DNA from: Methanofollis sp. W23
Lineage (GTDB): Archaea > Halobacteriota > Methanomicrobia > Methanomicrobiales > Methanofollaceae
Reading direction: 5' to 3'
DNA length: 64,000 nt
Assembly (NCBI RefSeq): GCF_017875325.1
Contig: NZ_JAGGMN010000001.1
Coordinates: forward strand, 1,756,140-1,820,139
Shown here: piece after piece, positions 16,501-25,983 of the stretch
Layout of the letters: each line of letters opens with the position of its first letter
How positions within the stretch are numbered: position 1 is the first letter of the stretch
The notes under the pieces: generated by a model
What the model was told of the DNA's origin: nothing
Database searches by the model: none
What the model saw: only the letters and a program-made list of their open reading frames with translations
Position numbers and translations under genes: made by a program

Positions 16501-18669
16501 GGCACTCTTGCCGGCGCAGGCACCGACATACTCGGGGCCCTTCACGACCGACCAGGTGGCATTGCCGCCGGTGGTCCACGCAAGGTCAGGGGCGTCGAGG
16601 GCCTCTGGAAGGGTGACCTCGCCGACCGAATGGATGTAATCGGTCTTTGTCTCGGTCTCCTCCACGCCGTCTCTGGTGACGGTCAGGGAGACGTCGTAGG
16701 TACCAGGCGCAAAGGTGTGAACTGGATTTTTCTCATCAGAGGTCGTGCCGTCGCCGAAGTCCCAGTGCCAGGCGGTGATCGCCCCGGTGCTCTGGTCGGT
16801 GAACTGCACGCTGAGCGGGGCTTCGCCGCCGGTGGTGTTGGCGGTGAAGGCAGTGGCGATATGCTGAGTGTAGGAGACGTTGTCGAGCCAGCCGCAGTCT
16901 TCGCCCTCAGGCTCATCAGTGAACCGGAAGTAACACCACTTGAAGGTGTGCGTGCCAGGGGCGATCTCAGCGGTACACTCCTCCCAGGCGTGGTCTGTGC
17001 CGTTGATGCTGGAAATGACATTCTTGTCTTCATCAATTGCGAAATAATAGTATTCCTCAGTGTTGGAGGAGACATTCCACCAGAAGGTGATGGTGCCCGG
17101 ACCGGTGACGCTGGTGAGGAGATCTGATTCCTGGCAACGGTATTCAAGCGGACCGCTCCGTGCGCACCCGCCGCCTTTCACGCCGTTCTCGGTGTCGATG
17201 GTCCACTCAGATGCACCGGCGGAGGCCCACTCAAGGTTCGGAGCGTCGAGGGCCTCTTTGAGGCTGGTGGGCGCGGACACGGTCTCCGGGGTGAAGACGA
17301 CATGGTCGAGCCATCCGCAGTCTTCGCCGGCACAATCACCGCTCATGTCGAGGTAGGTCCACCGCAGGGCGTGTTCGCCCTCGCCGATCGCAAAGGACTC
17401 ACTCGTCCAGGTGTAGTCCTCGCCGGCGATGTTCTTCTGAGTCTCGCCGTCGATGGTGAACCTGAGGAGGTCAGAAGAGTAGGGGTCGTTGAGGTCGTCG
17501 CTCTCGTCGTAGTATGACGAGACATTCCAGGCAAAGTTCAGGGTGCCAGGGCCGGTGACCGTGGTCTCGATCCAGGAGCCGTCAGAGCCGTAGAGGGCCT
17601 CGCCGCTCCTGGCGCAGCTGCCACCGACGCCGTTTCCTACCTCGACGACCCAATTGTCGTCGCCGCCGGTGGTCCATTCGAGTTCAGCGGCGTCGAGGGC
17701 CTCGCCCAGGGTGGGCTCTGGGGGCTCTGGCGGTTGTGTGGAGGCGAAGGTGACGTTGTCGAGCCATCCGCCATTCTCGGGTTTGTCGCTCATCTTGGCC
17801 GAGTAGGTCCACCGCAGGGTGTGCTCGCCCTCACCGAGGTCGAAAGACTCATGGGCCCAGTCGCTGGTCGCCTTGATGATCTTGTAGTCCTCGTCAGAAG
17901 AAGTGGCACCGTCGATGGAGAACTCCAGGCTGCCCTGTGAAGAGAAGATGTTCTGGATGTTCGCCTTCCAGTCGAAGGAGAGGGTGCCAGGCCCGGTGAC
18001 GCTGGTCTCGATCCAGGTGGACTTGGAACTGGAGAGTGCACCACTCCTGGCACTGTTCCCGTCGGTCACTCCGTCCTGAATATCCACGCTCCAGTTTGCG
18101 TCGCCGCCGGTGGTCCAGGTAAGTTCAGGAGCGTCGAGGGCGTCACCAAGGGGAGGTTTTTCAGGCGCTTCTCCGGGTGTGAAGGAGACGGCGTCGAGCC
18201 AGCCGCAGTTCTCGCCTGCTGAACCCATTTTATGGAAGTGCCACTTGAGCTCGTGCTCGCCTTCTGGAACAAAAACCGACTCCTCTTTCCAGGAGTTCTC
18301 TGTCCCGGCAATCGTCTTCAGATCTGCCCCATCAAGGGCAAAGCTCAGCGAACTGCTATCTGAGCAAGAAGCATCCCAGGAGAAGGAAAGAGTGCCAGGA
18401 CCAGTAATAGTGGTCTTGATCTCAGAGTCTCCAATGAACCCAGAAAGTTCACCACTCCGGGCAGAACTTCCGCCTTTCACGGCGTGTTCGGTATCGACCG
18501 TCCAATCGACATTGTTGCCGGTCGTCCATACAAGGTCAGGGGCGTCGACCGCCGCCCCGAGGCCCGTGTCCTCTGCAGCCGCGGGCATGACCATCACACA
18601 GAAGAGGAGGAGGATGGCCACGGCCATGGCGGCCGCGTGAGTATATGTGTCTTGTTGACTTCGGTACAT
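13537..18669 (-). CDS. giant exported repeat protein with PKD, cohesin and dockerin domains
   Basis: This encodes 1710 residues with a signal peptide ending near VMPAAAED (about 33). Eight copies of a jelly-roll-like module of about 140 residues follow, each with a WTTGG-like motif (W48, 185, 332, 481, 698, 936, 1157, 1373), then SARSG, VTGPGTLSF.W, GEHTLRW and DCGWLDNVT. Four PKD domains (WDFGDG motifs) stand after modules 4 to 7. A cohesin-like domain (about 1500-1625, from ISFAPATATVAAGTEREVAI) and a dockerin with two calcium loops (DRDGDGLFEDVNGDGTLDTD and DYNGNGRTDFDD) close the protein. No C-terminal anchor is seen, so attachment probably runs through the dockerin. Its stop overlaps the start of the peptidase gene by 4 bp. 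It is likely a cell-surface adhesin or scaffold; ligands are unknown. Confidence 0.9.
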   Translation of the reverse strand: MYRSQQDTYTHAAAMAVAILLLFCVMVMPAAAEDTGLGAAVDAPDLVWTTGNNVDWTVDTEHAVKGGSSARSGELSGFIGDSEIKTTITGPGTLSFSWDASCSDSSSLSFALDGADLKTIAGTENSWKEESVFVPEGEHELKWHFHKMGSAGENCGWLDAVSFTPGEAPEKPPLGDALDAPELTWTTGGDANWSVDIQDGVTDGNSARSGALSSSKSTWIETSVTGPGTLSFDWKANIQNIFSSQGSLEFSIDGATSSDEDYKIIKATSDWAHESFDLGEGEHTLRWTYSAKMSDKPENGGWLDNVTFASTQPPEPPEPTLGEALDAAELEWTTGGDDNWVVEVGNGVGGSCARSGEALYGSDGSWIETTVTGPGTLNFAWNVSSYYDESDDLNDPYSSDLLRFTIDGETQKNIAGEDYTWTSESFAIGEGEHALRWTYLDMSGDCAGEDCGWLDHVVFTPETVSAPTSLKEALDAPNLEWASAGASEWTIDTENGVKGGGCARSGPLEYRCQESDLLTSVTGPGTITFWWNVSSNTEEYYYFAIDEDKNVISSINGTDHAWEECTAEIAPGTHTFKWCYFRFTDEPEGEDCGWLDNVSYTQHIATAFTANTTGGEAPLSVQFTDQSTGAITAWHWDFGDGTTSDEKNPVHTFAPGTYDVSLTVTRDGVEETETKTDYIHSVGEVTLPEALDAPDLAWTTGGNATWSVVKGPEYVGACAGKSAGALEYGENSWVRTSVDGPCILSFDWKVNPGRVSGMPMGKMEFVVDDADQYDDLYEKIQHDRDWRHETYHIGHGTHALTWAYSTFMTESEENGGWLDNVTYTYGGGDPVADFVTNVTEYRGMAPLAVQFADNSTGYPIKWEWDFGDGSAPSAAERPVHVYENTGEYQVSLTVTNIAGRDADGNDVFGTDTVTKTVKVVEPISLGEAVEAPGLTWTTGGDADWFTDLYCALTGGSSVRSGVISSEDNATWIEATVKGPGVLTFNWNINATAFIYSGLLNFSADGTDVSHIKGTQEGKYWPGVYYEVPPGEHALRWTYTNEHRYGEGDCGHLDNVTYTEGAIKPTAAFEVNVTRAMAPATVQFNDTSAGCPTAWSWDFGDGATSDERHPTHTYEEVGEYPVSLTVTNDAGTSSTTQTIAVVPFATLPEAVEAPDLEWTTGGNAPWFVDVDCVHTGTTSARSGVIGSNQESWLQANITGPGYLTFAWNVSSEPSYDYLRFLIDGEEEKKICSFPKNWSEEEYRLGFGTHAVRWVYEKGSGEGMMEDCGWVDNVTFTRIDDTDFVGNVTWGEVPLTVDFTGYSTGNPTHWAWDFGDKESAVGRNQTHTYTTPGVYNVTLIVQKDTAPEGQIEVKNGYITVTPIFEEALDAEDLVWTTGGDAPWFVQLNKSFTGGSGGQSGAIDRNQQTWIETTVTGPKNLTFDWGISSYEGFSMKFSDTLSFSIDGEVQDEIAGTGEGLQPAKYTLAKGEHTLRWMYEKRSYDDAAGEDCGWLDNVTLTNIAPVISFAPATATVAAGTEREVAIVADHLPDGLKNVSLTVSLEGTNALITGVDFAFLAGASGWSGVPGTTITFDATDDGNTVEAGAENVVLATLKVKGLTDGMSGIEASEVVIYTDAGEETAVVCKPGAIDVVGLSPFPGCTYNPGDRDGDGLFEDVNGDGTLDTDDVRVYFEHFESIFSQKNPRVFDYNGNGRTDFDDVVTVYRAMETDTI

Positions 18670-18708
18670 GGTTTAACCTGTTTGATGAATTTGATTACAT
18701 GAGGTACC

Positions 18709-18721
18709 TCAGTATATAGTG
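18709..18721 (-). promoter_or_regulatory. TATA box of the exported-protein operon
   Basis: On the minus strand TTCACTATATACT lies about 45 bp before the ATG at 18669, placing transcription start about 20 nt upstream of the coding region. No strong ribosome binding site is seen before that ATG. Confidence 0.5.
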
Positions 18722-19028
18722 AAATAAGCTTCTAAACCGCCCCAAGTGACGAAAAAATCTATAATAGTGATTTGAATAATAGATGGGGATTTAACCGGGT
18801 TCACTTAACTCCGTCTACATGGCCCAAAAATCGATGAGATTCAACCACCAGACCACGGCCATCCAGGGAAGAATCATGGCATAAAAGGTCGAGGTCAGCC
18901 GAAGAGAAGGGGGAAATGCCAGGTCCATCTCCCGGCGGCCCAACTATCTACCGCCATGACGGAGACGGAGGGAAGAGCCACCGGTGAGAGGGGCGCAGTA
19001 CTCGATTGATAGGAAGATCAAAGATTTC
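18722..19028. other. gene-free stretch, nothing recognised
   Basis: About 300 bp, AT-rich at first (TTTGAATAATAGATGG), then GC-rich. I see no gene, RNA or intact repeat here. Confidence 0.4.
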
Positions 19029-19664
19029 GGCTTTGTAGAACCCCTCACTTCTTCTCGGTGCAAGGGTGACTCAATCGCCTTCCCACACAATCACACCGGG
19101 GGCGCGGCTCCCTCGGACCTCCAGGACCACGATGAGGTCAGGAAGGCACAAAAAATGACCATAAAGAGGGGATTGCCGTCCACGACCTATCGTGGCGCGG
19201 GGGGTGCGGGAGGCGGCGAGCCCCCCATCGAAGAGAACTATCAAGAGGGTTTACCATGAAAATGATCCTGACGATTATCTTTCCAGGTTTGCATGAGAAT
19301 TTGAACCAGCCATATCTCGTTGAAGATGATATGCAGATTACAGAGTCGTCTTCAGCATGATCGGCGTTCTGCCTTCCCACCTCTATCGCCATCCTGGGGG
19401 TTCCGGGGGCGCGGCGCCCGGCATGGCGGTGCGGGAAGGCACGTCGATCCGATGTGCCGCCCCCCATCGTCGAATCTTCACCGCCATCTCGCACCGGGGG
19501 GGCGTGCCGCTCCCCGGACCCCCCACGGACCGAAGAGTGGTGGGGGCGGCGATGGAATACGATCCCACCCCGATTCTCCTCTCTTAAAAAGAGAGAGAGC
19601 AGGTGACGAAAAATTTTCATCCCATATGCATGAGCCAGAGGGTCATGCCCGATTCTACAGAGCC
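19029..19664. mobile_element. compound MITE-like element, types A+B (636 bp)
   Basis: It starts with the left end GGCTTTGTAGAACCCCTC and ends with GATTCTACAGAGCC. The first 225 bp match type A, whose right end breaks off at GAGGGTTT and passes into ACCATGAAAATGATCCTGA, the start of the type B part (about 409 bp with two G/C palindromes and GAGCAGGTGACGAAAAATTT near the end). The compound copy at 35261-35896 has exactly the same length and order. No open frame of significance. Confidence 0.8.
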
Positions 19665-20178
19665 AAAATCCCACCATTCAATCCCGAGAAAACTCCACTT
19701 ATCTGTGGTGCGAGCGCGACTCGCCCACCTTCCCCAGACTTCACACCAGGGGCGTCGCCCCCGACCCAGGAGATGAAGATCGTGCCTGGAAGGGTATGAC
19801 CGATGGACATGAAGAGGGAGTTGCGCTACCTTGTCCTATCTTGACGCGGGGAGTCTGGGGGGGGCACGTCGATCTGATCCACCGCCCTATCATAGAGGTC
19901 ATCCCAAAATCTCCGGCCTCCCTCTCAGAGAAGATGGCGATGGATGATGGTTGAGAGGTCGTCGCCTCTTTGTTGCGCAGACCTACATCCGTACCCTTCC
20001 CCTACGCTCGCACCGGGGGCTCCGCCCCCAGACCCCCGGGATGGCGATTGGAACGGGAAGGCAGCGAGAGACCATGAAGAGAGGTTGCAATCCTCCGTCA
20101 ATCTTCATCGGCAGGAGGTTCGGGGGGCGGCGATGAAACCAGACCCTCCAGATGCCCGATCGCGAGGAAAAAGATCCC
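19665..20178. repeat. decayed type A bodies
   Basis: Two runs, about 19680-19870 and 19960-20140, carry the interior of type A (GGGCTCCGCCCCCAGACCCC, GGGATGGCGATTGG, GGGAAGGCA) but lack recognisable ends. No gene seen. Confidence 0.5.
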
Positions 20179-20231
20179 GCCCCTCACGCGAGAGGGGCCA
20201 TGCAGTAGATCTGGGCAAAAAAAGAGAAAAG
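20179..20231 (-). terminator. glnA terminator: poly-T and hairpin
   Basis: On the minus strand the glnA stop is followed by TTTTCTCTTTTTTTGCCC, then by a 7-bp stem (GCCCCTC at 20179-20185 pairing with GAGGGGC at 20192-20198, loop of 6). Confidence 0.55.
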
Positions 20232-20241
20232 ATCCTCGCGC

Positions 20242-21570
20242 TCAGTGCTGGTAGAAGTAGTGCTCCACTTCCCAGGGATGGACCATCGAACGGTAACTGT
20301 CCCACTCCATCTCGGTGAGTTTGGTGAGGTTCTCGACGACGTGATCCCCAAGGACCGAGCAGAGAAGGTCGTCCTCCAGCAGATACTGGTTCGCTTCCAT
20401 CGGGTTGTCGGGCAGGACATCGATCCCCGCGGCCGTCCGCTCCTCTGGCGAGAGCTCGAAGATGTTCTGGTCGGCACTTGCCGGCGGCTCGATGCGGTTG
20501 CGCACCCCGTCCATCCCCGCCGCCAGGATCACCGCAAAGGTGAGGTAGGGATTGCAGGTCGGGTCAGGACTGCGCAGTTCCATCCTGGTGGACTTGCCGC
20601 GTGGCGAGGGGACCCGGCAGAGGGCCGTCCTGTTCGAAGTGCTCCACGAGATATAGACCGGGGCCTCGTAGCCAGGGACCAGGCGCTTGTACGAGTTGAT
20701 GGTCGGGTTTGCAATCCTGGTGATCCCCCTGATATGCTTCAGCACCCCGCCGATGAAGTGCAGCGCCGTCTCAGAGAGCTGGAGGGGTGCGTCGGGGTCA
20801 AAGAAGGCGTTCTCCCCATCCTTGAAGAGCGAGCAGTTGGTGTGCATCCCGCTCCCATTGATCCCGTAGATCGGTTTGGCCATGAAGGTGGCATGGAGGT
20901 TGTTCATGAGGGCGATCGTCTTGGTGGCGAACTTGAAGGTGACCACATTGTCGGCCATCTGGAGGGCAGGACCGTACTTGAAGTCGATCTCGTGCTGGCT
21001 CTTGGCCACCTCATGGTGGGAGGCCTCGACCACAAACCCCATCTCGGTGAGGGCAAGGACGATGGCCCGCCTCACATTCTCGGCAAGGTCGGTGGGGGCG
21101 AGGTCGAAATATCCGCCATGGTCCTGGAACTCAAGAGACGGGCGCCCATCGATCATCTTGAAGAGGAAGAACTCCAGTTCAGGCCCGGTGTTGAATTCGT
21201 AACCGTCTTTTGCGGCGTCGGCCACGACCTTCTTGAGGATATGCCTGGGGTCGCCCTCGAACGCCCTCCCATCCGGGAACTTGACGTCGCAGATGAAACG
21301 GGCGACCGCTCCCTCATCTGTCCTCCAGGGGAGGAGGGTGTAGGTCGAGATGTCAGGCTTCAGCACCATGTCGGACTCTTCGATCCTGGCAAACCCCTCG
21401 ATCGATGAACCGTCAAATGAGATGCCGTCGGTCAGGGCTTTCTCCGCCTGGATGGGGGGGATCGCCACATTTTTCGGTTGTCCCTGGAGGTCGGAAAACT
21501 GCAGACGGATAAATTTTACGTTGTCTGCCTTGATCCTCTCCAGCAGTGCCGTAACCTCGTCGGATGGCAT
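20242..21570 (-). CDS. glnA: glutamine synthetase, type I
   Basis: A 442-residue GSI subunit that makes glutamine from glutamate, ammonium and ATP as a dodecamer. Seen are ISFDGSSIEGFARIEESDM in the beta-grasp domain, GPELEFFLF with metal-binding glutamates, HEVAKSQHEIDFKYG, GINGSGMHTNCSLF, and RLVPGYEAPVYISWSTSNR near the active site. Length is usual for the short (alpha) form. No adenylylation-type tyrosine segment of the long beta form is evident, so control is more likely through transcription and PII/GlnK proteins. The ATG is separated from a strong TATA box by a GGAA-N6-TTCC site, and the diverging neighbour is the glutamate synthase operon, the partner in the GS/GOGAT cycle. Confidence 0.96.
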   Translation of the reverse strand: MPSDEVTALLERIKADNVKFIRLQFSDLQGQPKNVAIPPIQAEKALTDGISFDGSSIEGFARIEESDMVLKPDISTYTLLPWRTDEGAVARFICDVKFPDGRAFEGDPRHILKKVVADAAKDGYEFNTGPELEFFLFKMIDGRPSLEFQDHGGYFDLAPTDLAENVRRAIVLALTEMGFVVEASHHEVAKSQHEIDFKYGPALQMADNVVTFKFATKTIALMNNLHATFMAKPIYGINGSGMHTNCSLFKDGENAFFDPDAPLQLSETALHFIGGVLKHIRGITRIANPTINSYKRLVPGYEAPVYISWSTSNRTALCRVPSPRGKSTRMELRSPDPTCNPYLTFAVILAAGMDGVRNRIEPPASADQNIFELSPEERTAAGIDVLPDNPMEANQYLLEDDLLCSVLGDHVVENLTKLTEMEWDSYRSMVHPWEVEHYFYQH

Positions 21571-21573
21571 AAT

Positions 21574-21587
21574 GGAAACATGGTTCC
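21574..21587. promoter_or_regulatory. GGAA-N6-TTCC operator between glnA and glutamate synthase (candidate NrpR site)
   Basis: GGAAACATGGTTCC is an exact match to the NrpR consensus GGAA-N6-TTCC. It lies between the shared TATA region (21592-21604) and the glnA start codon, where a bound repressor would cover the glnA transcription start; it is just upstream of the TATA for the diverging operon. Confidence 0.75.
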
Positions 21588-21591
21588 ACCC

Positions 21592-21604
21592 AATAATATA
21601 TATG
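21592..21604. promoter_or_regulatory. shared TATA region of divergent glnA and glutamate synthase promoters
   Basis: AATAATATATATG reads as a TATA box on both strands. For glnA it predicts a leaderless or nearly leaderless mRNA; for the plus-strand operon it predicts a start near 21628 and a leader of about 35 nt. Confidence 0.65.
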
Positions 21605-21631
21605 GCTACTGGAGCTATGAGTCGCGAGCAC

Positions 21632-21651
21632 CGCCACCCCGCGGGGTGGCG
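21632..21651 (+). promoter_or_regulatory. 20-bp perfect palindrome in the leader of the glutamate synthase operon
   Basis: CGCCACCCCGCGGGGTGGCG is its own reverse complement and lies just past the expected transcription start, 12 bp before the ATG. The GGAG ribosome binding site follows directly. It could be a protein-binding site or a stem that masks the start region. Confidence 0.6.
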
Positions 21652-21663
21652 TTGGAGCAGACT

Positions 21664-22712
21664 ATGTGTGGAATCATCAGCGTCGTCGACCGCTCAGGGG
21701 CGGCGATGAACGGCGCCCGTATCAAAGACGCTCTTGCAATGATGAACGAACGCGGCAGCGGGGAAGGCGCCGGGTACGCGGTATACGGCGCATACCCGGA
21801 GTATGCAGACTGCTACGCCCTCCACGTTTTCTTCGACAACATCATCGAGACCAAGTCCTCGCTGGACGCCCTCCTCGAAACCTGGGGGGAGATCGTTCAC
21901 GAGGAAGAGATCCCGACCTACGAACAACCCCACCTGAAGAAGGTCCACACCCCATGGCGCTACTTCTTCAGGCCCGACCCCTCGCTGATGACCGGCACCC
22001 CCTCGCCAGAGGAAGACATCGTCACCTACCTGGTGATGAAGGTGAACACCACGGTCCCTGGCGCCCTCATCTACTCGTCAGGCAAGAACATCGGGGTCTT
22101 CAAGGCGGCGGGATGGCCCGAGGAGGTCGCCGACTTTTACCGCATCCAGGACTACTCGGGCTACATCTGGCTCGCCCACAACCGCTATCCGACCAACACC
22201 CGCGGCTGGTGGGGCGGGGCCCATCCCTTCAACCTCCTGGACTGGAGCGTCGTCCACAACGGCGAGATCACCAGTTACGGCACCAACCGCCGGTACATCG
22301 AGAGTTTCGGCTACACGTGCACGATGTTCACCGACACCGAGGTGGTGGCCTATCTCGTCGACCTGCTGGCGCGGCGCCACGGCCTCGACGAGACCCTCAC
22401 AGTCCATGCACTTGCTCCTCCGTTCTGGGACGAGATCGACCGGATGCCCCCGCGCGAAGAACACCTCTACCGCGCCCTCCGCCTCACCTACGGCCCTGCG
22501 ATGATGAACGGGCCGTTCGCGATCGTGGTCGCCAACCGCGACGGGATCGTCGGGTTCACCGACCGGATCAAACTCAGGCCCCTCGTCGCCGCCGAGGAGG
22601 GGGACCGCCTCTACATCTCCAGCGAAGAGGCGGCGATCAGGAGGATGGCCCCTGACCTCGACCGGGTCTGGATGCCGCGTGCCGGCGAACCGGTGCTCGG
22701 GAGGGTGCGCTG

Positions 22713-22713
<1 letters not shown>
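21664..22713 (+). CDS. glutamate synthase, class II glutamine amidotransferase subunit (archaeal split type)
   Basis: This encodes 349 residues starting MCGIISVVDRSG, so that after removal of Met the catalytic Cys2 is the N terminus, as in all Ntn-type glutaminases. Further family marks are YIWLAHNRYPTNTRGWWGGA, HPFNLLDWSVVHNGEITSYG and TMFTDTEVVAYLVDLLARRH. It splits glutamine and sends ammonia to the synthase subunit encoded next. GGAGCAGACT precedes the ATG. Its stop overlaps the next start by one base. In bacteria this domain is the N terminus of the large GltB chain; in archaea of this group it is a separate gene. Confidence 0.92.
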
Positions 22714-24224
<1,511 letters not shown>

Positions 24225-24226
24225 AG

Positions 24227-24964
24227 ATGGTCATGAAAATCGACGCCGCAGGCCTCCACTACACTCCGCTCAACCGGCAGGTGCGCGAGGCGGTGGCCGC
24301 AGGCGAGGACGAGATCGTCCTCGAACATGTGCTGGGCCAGCGGTTCATCGCCGACGGCCTGGTCGGCGAGGTGACGCTCGTCGTGCACGGGGTGCCTGGC
24401 GGCGACCTCGGGATGTTTATGCGGGGGCCGACGGTGGTCGTCCACGGGAATGCCGACCACGCGCCAGGGAACACGATGGAGGCGGGACGGTTGGTCATCC
24501 ACGGGAGTGCGGGGGACGCCGTCGCCCACTCGATGCGGGGGGGGATGATCTTTGTCAGGGACGATATCGGCTACCGCGGCGGGATCCACATGAAGGCCTA
24601 CAATGCCCGCCACCCGTATCTCGTAATCGGCGGGGAGGCGCGGGCCTTCCTCGGCGAGTATATGGCCGGGGGGACGATCCTCCTCCTGAGACGGGGTTCA
24701 GAAGAACCCTTTGCCGAGCGGGGGCTTGCCAGCGGGATCCATGGCGGCGAGATCTTCGTGCGGGGCGAGGTCGACGACCGGTGTCTGGCCGTGGGGGCGG
24801 TGAAAAAATCCTTCGGCGAGGAGGAACGCGCCAGGGTCGGGGCGCTCATCAAGGACTACTGCCGGCACTTCGGGTGCGACGCCGCCGCCCTCCTTGCCGA
24901 CGACTACACGAGGATCGGGCCGGCGAGTGCCCGCCCGTTTGCCGGGAAATATACATGGGAGTGA
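24227..24964 (+). CDS. glutamate synthase GXGXG-domain subunit (GltB3/FwdC-like)
   Basis: This encodes 245 residues forming a right-handed beta-helix of GXGXG type, recognisable by repeats such as GEVTLVVHGVPGGDLGMFM, GPTVVVHGNADHAPGNTM, GRLVIHGSAGDAVAHSM and GGMIFVRDDIGYRGGIHMK. In one-piece glutamate synthases this is the C-terminal domain; similar domains occur in formylmethanofuran dehydrogenase subunit C. The position inside the glutamate synthase operon decides for the former. Two close ATGs (24227, 24233) are possible starts; the upstream stop ends 2 nt before. Confidence 0.88.
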   Translation: MVMKIDAAGLHYTPLNRQVREAVAAGEDEIVLEHVLGQRFIADGLVGEVTLVVHGVPGGDLGMFMRGPTVVVHGNADHAPGNTMEAGRLVIHGSAGDAVAHSMRGGMIFVRDDIGYRGGIHMKAYNARHPYLVIGGEARAFLGEYMAGGTILLLRRGSEEPFAERGLASGIHGGEIFVRGEVDDRCLAVGAVKKSFGEEERARVGALIKDYCRHFGCDAAALLADDYTRIGPASARPFAGKYTWE

Positions 24965-24969
24965 AGACG

Positions 24970-25983
24970 ATGGCTGAAAAAAATTACCGGGATCTGGAAC
25001 GCGAGGTCTGGGAGAAGGGGCTCTGCACCAGGTGCGGGGCCTGCACGGCGGTCTGCCCGGCCGACGCCTTCACCTTCCCGCCGGGGTCGCCAGCCCACCC
25101 TGAACCCCCAAGATATTGCAAGATGGAGGCCGACGAGGTGCCGTGCGGGTCGTGTTATCTGGCATGCCCGAAGGTCGGGGAGCAGGTGCGGCCCGCCGAT
25201 CTGCTCGGCGACTACCGTGCGGCGGTGACGGCGAAGGCGACTTTTGCGATCCCTGGAAGACAGAGCGGCGGGGCGGTGACCGCGCTCCTGGTTAATGCTC
25301 TCCAGAAGGGGTTGGTCGACGCCGTGGTCACGGTCGCCCAGGACCCCTGGACGAAGAAGCCGCAGTCGGTGGTGATCACGGAGACCGAGGCGCTCGTCGC
25401 CCAGGCAGGGAGCAGGTACAACTGGTGGGTGCCGCTGCTTGCGGCGCTCAAGGAGGCGGTGGTCGTCCGCAAGTACAGGCGGGTCGCGGTCGTCGCCCTG
25501 CCGTGTGCGGCGGCGGCCCTCGCACGGATCCGCACGAGCGGGCTCGACCTCCATGCCCCCTATGCCAGGGCGGTCCGCCTGGTGGTCGGGCTCTTCTGCA
25601 CCGAGACCTTCGACTACGAGCAGTTGATGGAGGGCAAGATCAGGGGCGAACTCGGGATCGAGCCCTGGGAGATCGAGAGGATGGACGTGCGGGGGAGCCT
25701 CAGGGTGACGGCCGGCGAGCAGACTTTCGAACTCCGGCTCGACGCACTCGAGGCCTGCATCCCTGAGGGGTGCCGGCACTGCACCGACTTTGCGGCATGG
25801 AGTGCCGACATTTCGGCGGGAGCGGTGGGAAGTCCCGAGGGCTATACCACCCTGCTCGTCAGGACCTCGGCGGGCCAGGGCTTCTTCGAGGGGGCGGTGA
25901 ACGCCGGGCTTATCGAGGTGGGCGGCAAGGTCGACCTCGCACGCGTGGAGGCGCTGGCGAAGAAGAAGATGGAGCGGGGGTAA
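24970..25983 (+). CDS. FrhB-family F420-binding flavoprotein, predicted electron input subunit of glutamate synthase
   Basis: This encodes 337 residues. The N terminus has a cluster motif CTRCGACTAVCPADAF and CGSCYLACPKVGEQ, and the rest matches the coenzyme F420 hydrogenase/dehydrogenase beta-subunit family (GRQSGGAVTALLVNALQKGL, AGSRYNWWVPLLAALKE, VAVVALPCAAAALARI, RLVVGLFCTETFDYEQL, GCRHCTDFAAWSADISAG). Members bind FAD and Fe-S clusters and move hydride between F420H2 and a partner enzyme. It starts 5 bp after the preceding stop (GGAGTGAAGACG before the ATG) in the glutamate synthase operon, so a role as F420H2-oxidising subunit of that enzyme is inferred. The classical NADPH-dependent GltD subunit is absent here. 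Confidence 0.88.
   Translation: MAEKNYRDLEREVWEKGLCTRCGACTAVCPADAFTFPPGSPAHPEPPRYCKMEADEVPCGSCYLACPKVGEQVRPADLLGDYRAAVTAKATFAIPGRQSGGAVTALLVNALQKGLVDAVVTVAQDPWTKKPQSVVITETEALVAQAGSRYNWWVPLLAALKEAVVVRKYRRVAVVALPCAAAALARIRTSGLDLHAPYARAVRLVVGLFCTETFDYEQLMEGKIRGELGIEPWEIERMDVRGSLRVTAGEQTFELRLDALEACIPEGCRHCTDFAAWSADISAGAVGSPEGYTTLLVRTSAGQGFFEGAVNAGLIEVGGKVDLARVEALAKKKMERG

Noticed and set aside
19029-20140. Repeated G/C blocks taken at first for a CRISPR array
   Set aside because: Repeats are long, imperfect, irregularly spaced and bounded by inverted ends; there are no spacers of even length and no cas genes.
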